This document shows, in pieces, positions 1 through 5,815 of a DNA stretch of 8,923 nucleotides; position 1 is the first letter of the stretch; each line of letters opens with the position of its first letter. The notes beneath the pieces were generated by a model. The model was given only the letters and a program-made list of their open reading frames with translations, searched no databases and had not been told where the DNA came from. The position numbers were made by a program, and so were the translations under genes. The DNA is from Gammaproteobacteria bacterium (GTDB lineage: Bacteria; Pseudomonadota; Gammaproteobacteria; Arenicellales; UBA868). The stretch covers positions 1 through 8,923 of the forward strand of contig DPVA01000197.1 of the NCBI GenBank assembly GCA_003529705.1, written 5' to 3'.

Positions 1-2
1 CG

Positions 3-920
3 GTAATCGAAAGGGATGGCCTGTTGTTTGCTTATCTCGGTCCGCCGGAGCTGCGACCACCTTTTCCAGTGTTTGATACCCAGACCGATGAGGGAGTGGA
101 GAAAGTGCCTTTCTCACTCTCCACACCGTGCAACTGGCTTCAGATCTACGAGAACACCCAAGATCCTGTGCACGTGGTTCATCTTCATTCCAACGTCAGC
201 GGGATTCAGTTCGGCGTGGCGTCTGGAGTCGATCAAATTATTGAGTATCAGGATAGCCCGCTCGGTATGATCAATATTCAAACGCGAGAAGTCGATGAAT
301 TTGTCTGGAACCGTACGGTCGAATCTATTCTGCCCAATGCCAACCAGACGGGGGCTATCTGGGAAGAAGCCCAAAGTGAGAAGTTCTTTCAGCGGAGCTC
401 GCTGTTGCGGTGGGTAGTGCCCCTGGATAACACCTCAACACGCACCATCGGTTGGCGTTACCTCAGCGCTGAACTGGACCCCGATCACCAGGGCGATCGC
501 TCACAAATCGGCAAGGAAAGCATAGACTTTATCGGACAGACTGCTACCGAGCGCTCCCACGAGGAGGCGCAGCGACATCCGGGTGACTATGAGGCACAAG
601 TGTCCCAGGGTGCAATCGCCATCCATGGACGTGAGAATCTTGCAAGCTCTGATGCAGGCGTGGCCCGTCTCCGCCGCCTGTTGAGTAAGCAGGTGACGGA
701 CCTTCAGGCTGGAAATGAGCCAATACCTCAGGCCCAACAGGAGAGCGAGATCGTCTCGACGTATACTCAGGATACGGTCTTTCGGGCTCTCCTCACGGCT
801 GATCAGCGTAAAGCCTTTGGGCAGGCGGTGGCGAAAACCGTGATCAGTAGCGGTGAAAACTCTCCTGAGGAACGGGTGTTGATGGTTAAGCGGACCTGTG
901 AGACATTTGAGGGAACGTAA
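3..920 (+). CDS. Rieske-type ring-hydroxylating oxygenase, alpha subunit (5'-truncated)
   Basis: This is the catalytic part of a Rieske non-haem iron oxygenase, which would use electrons from a reductase to hydroxylate or demethylate a small, often aromatic, substrate in the cytoplasm. The frame is open to the left edge (codons begin V-I-E-R-D-G-L-L-F-A-Y), so the TTG at 24 is not the real start and the [2Fe-2S] Rieske domain lies outside the window. About 305 residues are visible, against roughly 400-450 for whole proteins of this type. Counting from the first visible codon, the family signature NWLQ..EN..DPVHVVHLH gives Asp54 and the iron ligands His57 and His62. Asp195 in GDYEAQ is the likely third, carboxylate ligand. 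It is followed by SQGAIAIHGRENLASSD (201-217), matching the family's MGPI-DRS-EHLG-SD block. This points to the phthalate 4,5-dioxygenase/vanillate demethylase-like single-component-oxygenase branch. The substrate cannot be told. No reductase is in view. The gene ends 74 bases before the solute-binding protein gene and may be cotranscribed with it. Confidence 0.88.
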   Translation, partial: VIERDGLLFAYLGPPELRPPFPVFDTQTDEGVEKVPFSLSTPCNWLQIYENTQDPVHVVHLHSNVSGIQFGVASGVDQIIEYQDSPLGMINIQTREVDEFVWNRTVESILPNANQTGAIWEEAQSEKFFQRSSLLRWVVPLDNTSTRTIGWRYLSAELDPDHQGDRSQIGKESIDFIGQTATERSHEEAQRHPGDYEAQVSQGAIAIHGRENLASSDAGVARLRRLLSKQVTDLQAGNEPIPQAQQESEIVSTYTQDTVFRALLTADQRKAFGQAVAKTVISSGENSPEERVLMVKRTCETFEGT

Positions 921-994
921 ATAATGTTGCATGATTACAATACGAGAGTTATTACAGTTTCAACCACAAAGAAAATGACTGAGGAGGTTTATCG

Positions 995-1783
995 ATGATT
1001 CAGTTGAAAAAGCTTTTTGCACGAGGCATTTTTGTACTGGCCGCGCCCCTTTTTGTAACCGGTGTGCAGGCCGAGGACTCTGTGCTTCATACGATTCTAA
1101 AAGAGGGCGTGCTGAAAGTTGGCACCACCGGGGACTGGAACCCGATGACGATGCGTGATGCGGCGACCAATAAGTACACCGGTTTTGATATTGATGTCAG
1201 TACCAAACTTGCCGAAGATCTTGGTGTCGAAATCGAATATGTACCGACCGACTGGAAGACGTTGGTCGCTGGTGTCACCGCTGATAAATACCATATGACA
1301 GGCTCGGCTTCAGTTAACCCCAAGCGCGCTAAGGTTGCTGGGTACTCAATCTCTTATGTAGAGGTTGGCCAGTTGCCGATGATTCACAAAAAGAATGCGG
1401 AGCGCTTTAAGTCCTGGGGTGACATCAATGCGGCCGGTGTCAAGGTATCGGCGAATCTCGGCACCACGCAAGAGCAGTACATCAAAACTTTCTTCCCCAA
1501 TGCGACACATGTGGTGGTGGAGTCGCCGGCAAGAGACTGGCAGGATGTACTGGCAGGGCGTTCAGACGCCAGCATTACTTCCAATATCGAGGCGCACAAA
1601 CTTGTCGAAAAGTATCCCGACCAGATGATGATTGTGCCCGTGGACAAGGCCAAGGCGAGGACACCGCTTGCGGTCTTGCTGCCACAGCACGACCAGGTTT
1701 GGATCAACTATGTGAACCACTGGATTTCGCTGCAGCAGGCCCGAGGTTTTTTTGATGGCCTCAAGAAGAAGTGGGGGCTGTAA
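995..1783 (+). CDS. Periplasmic solute-binding protein, family 3, cyclohexadienyl dehydratase (PheC)-like
   Basis: A 262-residue secreted protein of the type that captures amino acids or other small carboxylates for an ABC importer. Residues 1-26 form a Sec signal peptide (basic MIQLKKLFARG, hydrophobic core, cleavage likely after VQA). The mature part opens LKVGTTGDWNP and GFDIDVSTKLAEDLG, typical of SBP_bac_3. Arg111 (S.NPKRAK) is the usual carboxylate-binding Arg, and NLGTTQE (154-160) is the second-lobe loop. Layout and several motifs are closest, from memory, to PheC, a periplasmic enzyme that evolved from binding proteins: GTTGD, PTDW with Trp87, and IEA with Glu199 where PheC has its catalytic Glu. 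It could therefore be a binding protein or a dehydratase; the binding role is the safer call. A clear Shine-Dalgarno GAGGAGGT (981-988) sits 6 bases before the ATG. An intrinsic terminator follows 27 bases after the stop. The ABC permease gene nearby on the other strand is a plausible but unproven partner. Confidence 0.85.
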   Translation: MIQLKKLFARGIFVLAAPLFVTGVQAEDSVLHTILKEGVLKVGTTGDWNPMTMRDAATNKYTGFDIDVSTKLAEDLGVEIEYVPTDWKTLVAGVTADKYHMTGSASVNPKRAKVAGYSISYVEVGQLPMIHKKNAERFKSWGDINAAGVKVSANLGTTQEQYIKTFFPNATHVVVESPARDWQDVLAGRSDASITSNIEAHKLVEKYPDQMMIVPVDKAKARTPLAVLLPQHDQVWINYVNHWISLQQARGFFDGLKKKWGL

Positions 1784-1810
1784 TCGACGCTGGATCACGA
1801 GATCAACGAG

Positions 1811-1840
1811 AAAGGCCCGCTCCGACGGGCCTTTTTTGTT
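1811..1840 (+). terminator. Intrinsic (rho-independent) terminator after the solute-binding protein gene
   Basis: A perfect 9-bp stem (AAAGGCCCG at 1811-1819 with CGGGCCTTT at 1826-1834) encloses a 6-base loop and runs into a T-rich tract (1832-1840, with one G). It lies 27 bases after the stop of the solute-binding protein gene. It should end the unit that includes that gene and probably the Rieske oxygenase. It also means that the creatininase gene, which starts about 55 bases later, needs its own promoter or read-through. Confidence 0.88.
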
Positions 1841-1883
1841 TTTGCATTAACTTATCTTGGGAAGCCGATCGTCACTACGCGGC

Positions 1884-1887
1884 AAGG
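1884..1887 (+). promoter_or_regulatory. Candidate ribosome binding site that sets the creatininase start
   Basis: AAGG lies 8 bases before the TTG at 1896. No Shine-Dalgarno-like sequence precedes the earlier in-frame TTG at 1857, which sits just after the terminator T-tract. Starting at 1896 also gives the family's usual distance from start to the first metal-binding motif. This is a weak site, so the choice is an inference. Confidence 0.4.
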
Positions 1888-1895
1888 CGAGTCTG

Positions 1896-2645
1896 TTGGA
1901 CCTTAGAACTACAAGCAGTCAGGAAGTTGCAGACTATCTAAAGTTCTGCACTGGAATCGTATTGCCGACGGGCTCTCTTGAGCAGCATGGTCCAGTGGGG
2001 CTAATCGGCACGGATGCGATCTGCGTGGAGGCAATAGCCCAAAGTGCTGCAGAACAAAGCAGTATGCTTGTCGCGCCCGTGCTGAGCTATTCACCGGCGC
2101 AGTTCAATCTCGGATTTGCAGGTACGATCTCACTTTCGGCGGAGACGTTTGCTAAAGTGTTTGCAGAGATTACCATCTCGCTGATGCGAGGCGGTTTTGA
2201 TCGAATTTATGTCCTTAATGGACACGGTGCCAATCTTGCACCCCTCAAAAGTGCTGTGCACGATCTTTATCTCAAACTTGATGCTGCCTCCCCCACAGTT
2301 AAGATTCGTAACTGGTGGGACTTTCCGCCGGTCAATGCCCTACGGCAGGAACTCTATGGTGAGTGGGAGGGTTTGCACGGCACCCCCTCAGAGGTGTCAA
2401 TTACACAGCATGCGGTGCGCGCTATCACACGGACGGACGCCAGTCCGCCACAACAACTTTCTGCCGAGGCGCTTCGCGAAGCGGCGGGCGACTATCACGG
2501 GCCCGCAAGCCAACACAGGAAGACATTTGCCGATGGCAGGGTAGGGTCGTATTCAGAACTTGCTAAACCAGAGCATGGTGCTCGGCTGATAGAGGCGGCC
2601 GCCAACGCGCTGGCCAGGGATTTCCGGGACTTTGTGTCGGACTAG
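1896..2645 (+). CDS. Creatininase-family metal-dependent amidohydrolase
   Basis: A cytoplasmic hydrolase of the creatininase family (creatinine amidohydrolase, MftE, FAPy deformylase ArfB), which cleaves cyclic or linear amide bonds with two divalent metals. Numbered from the TTG at 1896 (249 residues), the first metal motif is SLEQHGP with Glu29 and His31. GTD supplies Asp40, NGHGAN supplies His110, and HGTPSEVS supplies Glu166 where the family often has HAGE-ETS. All five expected ligands are therefore present and the enzyme is predicted active. The frame is open back to a TTG at 1857, adding 13 residues (MGSRSSLRGKASL). I prefer 1896 because LDLRTTSSQEVADYL matches the usual beginning of the family and an AAGG precedes it. 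No ATG is available. It is downstream of a strong terminator and convergent with the permease gene (36 bases between stops). The substrate is unknown. Next to oxygenases and an ABC importer it could hydrolyse an amide or ring in the same pathway. Confidence 0.87.
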   Translation: MDLRTTSSQEVADYLKFCTGIVLPTGSLEQHGPVGLIGTDAICVEAIAQSAAEQSSMLVAPVLSYSPAQFNLGFAGTISLSAETFAKVFAEITISLMRGGFDRIYVLNGHGANLAPLKSAVHDLYLKLDAASPTVKIRNWWDFPPVNALRQELYGEWEGLHGTPSEVSITQHAVRAITRTDASPPQQLSAEALREAAGDYHGPASQHRKTFADGRVGSYSELAKPEHGARLIEAAANALARDFRDFVSD

Positions 2646-2681
2646 GTTCTGAAGTGCGCCCGAATCGAGTATCTTTTCGGG

Positions 2682-3443
2682 TTAGTGATCTTCTGTATGC
2701 ATCTTCCTTTCTAGCCATCTGACCCCGGCTGAAACGATTAGGATCAGAACCAGGTACTCAAGAATCAGAAAGGTATAGATTTCAAGCGGCCGGTATTCGG
2801 TCACCACGAGTTCGTTGGCGCGACGGGTCAGTTCTTGCATTCCGATAACCGAAGCCAGAGAGGACATCTTGAGCATATAGACAAACTGGTTGCCAAGCGG
2901 CGGCAAAATAACTTTGATCGCCTGGGGAAGAATAATGAGGCGCATTTTCTGGCTGTATTTCAGACCTAGCGCATCTGCGGCTTCGATCTGTCCCCGATGA
3001 ATGGACTGAATTCCTGCCCGGAAAATTTCAGCCTGGAAGGCAGAGTCAGAGATACCGAGGGCCAACACGCTTGCGAGAAAAATGCTGATGCTCATCCCGG
3101 CAACCTGGGGAAGACCGTAATAAACCCACAGGATTAAGACCAGCAGTGGGATAGCCCGAACCAGTTCTACGTAGGTCACATTGATTGCCTGGGCGGTGCG
3201 GTTGGCGGCAATCCCGGGCAGGGCGATCAGAAAACCCAGCACCATTGCTAGTACGATGGAAACTATAGAGAGGATGATCGTGTCCTTCAATCCGCCGAGC
3301 AGGAACTGGATGTTTGTTACTCCCTGCGAGGTGCTGGGCGAGATTACGTACCATCCCCAGTTGCCACCTCCGCCAGATCCGGCGCAGCCGGTAACCAGCG
3401 TCACGGCGGTGAGAATCAGTAGTGCTCGTAAAACGATATTCAT
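2682..3443 (-). CDS. ABC transporter permease, polar amino acid (HisM/GlnP) type, with lipoprotein-like N-terminus
   Basis: A 253-residue inner-membrane permease of the His/Glu/Gln/Arg/opine importer family. The transmembrane domain runs from about residue 46 to 245 with about five hydrophobic segments. The cytoplasmic EAA loop that docks the ATPase is clear: EAADALGLKYSQ (154-165) followed by IILPQA, with Gly160 and Leu-Pro at 172-173. YVELVRAIPLLV (91-102) is another family-typical stretch. Oddly, residues 1-20 read as a lipoprotein signal peptide ending in a lipobox, VTGC (Cys20), followed by the Gly-rich linker AGSGGGGNWGW. The start is ATG but no Shine-Dalgarno is evident before it. A TATAAT hexamer lies about 60 bases upstream on this strand. 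No ATPase or second permease is in the window. The solute-binding protein gene at 995-1783 may be its partner, though it is on the other strand and separated by the creatininase gene. Confidence 0.86.
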   Translation of the reverse strand: MNIVLRALLILTAVTLVTGCAGSGGGGNWGWYVISPSTSQGVTNIQFLLGGLKDTIILSIVSIVLAMVLGFLIALPGIAANRTAQAINVTYVELVRAIPLLVLILWVYYGLPQVAGMSISIFLASVLALGISDSAFQAEIFRAGIQSIHRGQIEAADALGLKYSQKMRLIILPQAIKVILPPLGNQFVYMLKMSSLASVIGMQELTRRANELVVTEYRPLEIYTFLILEYLVLILIVSAGVRWLERKMHTEDH

Positions 3444-3505
3444 ACGGGGTTGGTCTTGCGCGGGCAGTTGACGGGTACGAAAATACGCGCTCTCGTGAGG
3501 ATTAG

Positions 3506-3511
3506 ATTATA
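3506..3511 (-). promoter_or_regulatory. Candidate -10 element for the permease gene
   Basis: Read on the minus strand this is a perfect TATAAT, preceded by TGGA. No good -35 hexamer stands 16-18 bases upstream (AAATAA at 17 bases). It would start a transcript about 55 bases before the permease ATG. It lies in the 109-base divergent gap shared with the 2-oxoglutarate oxygenase gene. Such hexamers occur by chance in AT-rich gaps, so this is a tentative call. Confidence 0.3.
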
Positions 3512-3552
3512 TCCAGTTCAACTCGGTCTTATTTGGAAATCCTTCCAACAGA

Positions 3553-4440
3553 ATGGGGAACCAGGTAGGTACTATCCTTGACCTAGGAAAACTTAATTCA
3601 TTATCGAGCCAAGGTTTCACCTATATGCCTTCTATTGCTGATTTCATCGATCTCGATCGTTACCCCCTGGATAATCTGGAATCACCCTCCGGCTGCAAAT
3701 TGGTTGGCGCTTGCCGGCAGATGATGCGCGAGCACGCCATCTGTGCTTTGAAGGGATTTCTTCTCCCCGCTAGCGTTCGGATGCTTTCGAACGAAGTGTC
3801 AGGTCTTGAAGATGTTAAGAGAAGGGTAGAATTTTTGGCAACTCCTTATGGTTGGCTGAAGAATTCAGGATTTGCCAAAGATCACCCCAGAGGCCGTCTT
3901 TTCCATCGCCGTTGCGGTGTGCTGACAGCGGATCAATTGAATCCAAATGGTCCCTGTACCCAGTTGTTTCAATTCGAGGAGTTGACGGAATTCGTGCGCC
4001 GACTTTTGGATTATGAAAGCCTTTTTAATTCGGCTTGTCCGAACATATCAGTCAGGCTCAACATCATGCAGCAGGGAGATGAGTTTGGTTGGCATTACGA
4101 TACCAACGATGGGGCGGTGTCGCTGGTTCTGCAGGACGCGGAAGATGGGGGTGCCTTCGAGTACGCCCCGTTGATCCGGAGTGAAGAAGATGAAAATTAT
4201 GACCGGGTCAGTCGTATTTTTTCAGGCCGTGCATCACCATCGGTTGCAGATGCTCCAGCAGGTACATTTATCCTCTTCATGGGTAGACGTTCACTGCATC
4301 GGGTAACCCCGGTGGGTAAGACGCAACGATCCCGACAGACCCTGCTCTTTAGTTATGACCGAAAACCCGGCATGGTTTTCCCCGAGAAAATCCGCAAAAG
4401 GATGCTTGAGCCCTCGCCCGAGCCCTTTCTCGGCCAGTAG
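3553..4440 (+). CDS. 2-oxoglutarate/Fe(II)-dependent oxygenase, BesD/HalD-like family
   Basis: A 295-residue cytoplasmic dioxygenase expected to couple 2-oxoglutarate decarboxylation to oxidation of a small substrate. The iron triad is complete: His181 and Asp183 in GWHYDTND, and His249 in SLHRVTPV, with Arg259 or Arg261 as the 2-oxoglutarate anchor. The stretches LVLQDAEDGGAFEYAP (191-206), IRSEEDENYDRV (208-219) and GTFILFMGRRSLHRV (237-251) resemble, from memory, the BesD-type amino-acid halogenases and their hydroxylase relatives. Halogenases have Gly or Ala where this protein keeps Asp183, so it is predicted to hydroxylate or otherwise oxidise rather than halogenate. The start is uncertain. 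ATG at 3553 has no good ribosome binding site. ATG at 3625 (residue 25, MPSIADFIDLDRYP) has AAGG 10 bases upstream and better fits where relatives begin. The gene is divergent from the permease and convergent with the GST (21 bases apart). The substrate is unknown. Confidence 0.82.
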   Translation: MGNQVGTILDLGKLNSLSSQGFTYMPSIADFIDLDRYPLDNLESPSGCKLVGACRQMMREHAICALKGFLLPASVRMLSNEVSGLEDVKRRVEFLATPYGWLKNSGFAKDHPRGRLFHRRCGVLTADQLNPNGPCTQLFQFEELTEFVRRLLDYESLFNSACPNISVRLNIMQQGDEFGWHYDTNDGAVSLVLQDAEDGGAFEYAPLIRSEEDENYDRVSRIFSGRASPSVADAPAGTFILFMGRRSLHRVTPVGKTQRSRQTLLFSYDRKPGMVFPEKIRKRMLEPSPEPFLGQ

Positions 4441-4461
4441 GGATCGGACTGCTTTCTCGGT

Positions 4462-5133
4462 TCAGGCAGGGGAAAGTCTTGAATTGACCCAGTCCCCAAT
4501 TGCAATGCGGTTCTGGTCAATGATTTCCCGGACGACGTCCGTATGGTGCAGAGCGTTGCGCCAGTGATTGATCTTCTTAGAAAACATGACCTCAAGATGC
4601 ATACAGGATGCAATGTCCTCCATCATGAAGAGCGTTGTAGCGTAAGCGCAGTCTGCAAGTGAAAGTGTCTCACCGCCCAGATACGGGTTGGGATCGATGA
4701 GACAGTCGAGTCGTTCAAGATGTCTGTTCATGGCATCAACCAGCAGAGCGGCACTCTGCTTCTTTTCGGCGTTGCCGACGAAGGGAAAGAGGGTTCGAAC
4801 GGCGGGTTCTAGCCGAGTATCGTGAAAACGGGTGACCGACTTTAGAAAGGCTCTCTCGAGTGGATCATCGGGCCGCATTTTAGGCTCTGGAAAGAGATCT
4901 TCCAGCAGTTCCGCAATGGCGTCCGAGTCGTGAAGAATCGCACCGTTGATCTTGATTGCCGGGACAGAGCCGGCGGGAACGAGGCGGCGATAGTCCTCAC
5001 TTCGGTAAGTACCCCCTGGGGGCCGTTCTTCGATGTAATCCACCGACTTGAGTTCGAGCACGAGCCTGACTCGCGCACAGTAGGTGCTTTCGGGAACGGC
5101 ATATAATGTAATGTTCTCAGACAATATCCGCAC
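4462..5133 (-). CDS. Glutathione S-transferase family protein
   Basis: A 223-residue soluble protein with the two-domain GST fold. It would add glutathione to an electrophile or use it as a cofactor for an isomerisation. The N-terminal thioredoxin-like domain (about 7-80) starts ITLYAVPESTYCARVRLVLE, where the Ser/Thr/Cys cluster at 16-19 next to ARVR recalls the zeta-class SSxSxRVR site. The cis-proline loop is GSVPAI (55-60), and DSDAI (69-73) stands in the gamma-glutamyl-binding position, usually E/D-S. The helical domain carries YLGGETLSLADCAYAT with the N-capping Ser158 and Asp161. The start is GTG at 5133 with AAGAG just upstream. Zeta-type GSTs isomerise maleylacetoacetate or maleylpyruvate in aromatic breakdown, which would suit the oxygenases nearby, but the class is not certain from sequence. 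It shares a 76-base divergent gap with the AhpD-like gene. Confidence 0.85.
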   Translation of the reverse strand: MRILSENITLYAVPESTYCARVRLVLELKSVDYIEERPPGGTYRSEDYRRLVPAGSVPAIKINGAILHDSDAIAELLEDLFPEPKMRPDDPLERAFLKSVTRFHDTRLEPAVRTLFPFVGNAEKKQSAALLVDAMNRHLERLDCLIDPNPYLGGETLSLADCAYATTLFMMEDIASCMHLEVMFSKKINHWRNALHHTDVVREIIDQNRIAIGDWVNSRLSPA

Positions 5134-5209
5134 ACTCTTAATTGGCGCCTACGATTGGGAAACAGCGCCGTGATTCGGGTCAGGATAAACCAAACAGGGA
5201 CTGAATACT

Positions 5210-5797
5210 ATGACAGCGTGGATCAGGATGATTGAAGATCAGGATTCAGATCCTGAGTTGTTGGAAGTGCTGAAGCTTGCCCGCACTCCGCATGGGACGG
5301 TCGATAACGTAATGCGCGTTCATTCGTTGCGGCCCAACACGATGAAAGGGCATGTGATCCTTTATCGCGCTGCCCTGCATGACGATGCCAACACACTTCC
5401 CATGTGGCTTCAGGAAGTAATAGGTTCCTATGTTTCTTTGCTGAACGACTGTGATTATTCCTATGCAAACCACTGGGCAAACGCCAAGCATCTTATGGGC
5501 GATGATGTGAAGGCTGATGCTGCGGAGGCCGCTCTTAGGGCGAGAAAGCCAGAGGATGGTTTCGATGGCAAGACGCTGGCGTTATTACGTTATGCACAGA
5601 AGCTAACGCTTACGCCAGGAGAAATGGTGCGAGATGATGTGACCGCGCTCACCGAGGCAGGAGTCGACGACGGTGAGATACTGGAAGCTAATCAGATTAT
5701 CGGCTACTTCAACTATGTCAATCGATGTCTTAACGGCTTGGGCGTGACCACTGAAGGAGATATCGTGGGGTACTACAGTTCCAGTGATTCAGCCTGA
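5210..5797 (+). CDS. AhpD/carboxymuconolactone decarboxylase-like protein with CxxS instead of CxxC
   Basis: A 195-residue all-helical protein of the AhpD-like superfamily, close to the 'uncharacterized peroxidase-related' group. The core motif is LQEVIGSYVSLLNDCDYSYANHW. It has Glu69, Cys81, Ser84 and His88 with spacing 12, 3 and 4, exactly that of Glu118, Cys130, Cys133 and His137 in AhpD. The second Cys is therefore Ser, and a CxxC disulfide peroxidase cycle is not possible. The N-terminal RTPHGTVDNVMRVHSLRPNTMKGHVILYRAAL (25-56) and the C-terminal NQIIGYFNYVNRCLNGLGV (161-179) are typical of the superfamily. ATG at 5210 has AGGGA about 9 bases upstream. It begins a probable two-gene unit, with the M29-like gene starting 18 bases after its stop. 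The function is unknown: it could be a decarboxylase- or hydrolase-like enzyme of the neighbouring pathway or a non-peroxidase thiol protein. Confidence 0.8.
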   Translation: MTAWIRMIEDQDSDPELLEVLKLARTPHGTVDNVMRVHSLRPNTMKGHVILYRAALHDDANTLPMWLQEVIGSYVSLLNDCDYSYANHWANAKHLMGDDVKADAAEAALRARKPEDGFDGKTLALLRYAQKLTLTPGEMVRDDVTALTEAGVDDGEILEANQIIGYFNYVNRCLNGLGVTTEGDIVGYYSSSDSA

Positions 5798-5815
5798 CGC
5801 GTCGGGGGGCACGTT

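Noticed and set aside
501..932. A 143-codon minus-strand open frame opposite the Rieske oxygenase gene
   Set aside because: It is fully antisense to a strongly supported gene, has no recognisable domain or ribosome binding site, and looks like a shadow frame.
927..955. TTGCAT and TATTAC 17 bases apart, and TACAAT at 936-941, upstream of the binding protein gene
   Set aside because: The -35 matches poorly (3 of 6), and TACAAT has no -35 partner at the right distance. Cotranscription with the Rieske gene is as likely.
2659..2681. Hairpin CCCGAA...TTCGGG between the creatininase and permease stops
   Set aside because: The 6-bp stem has an 11-base loop and no T-tract on either strand, so it is not a convincing terminator.
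3468..3508. TTGACG (3468-3473) as a -35 for the 2-oxoglutarate oxygenase gene
   Set aside because: The hexamer 17 bases downstream is TCTCGT, and TAGATT is 29 bases away, so no -10 fits.
5102..5107. TATAAT on the + strand inside the start of the GST gene as a promoter for the AhpD-like gene
   Set aside because: No -35-like sequence precedes it at 16-18 bases, and it lies over 100 bases upstream within another coding sequence.
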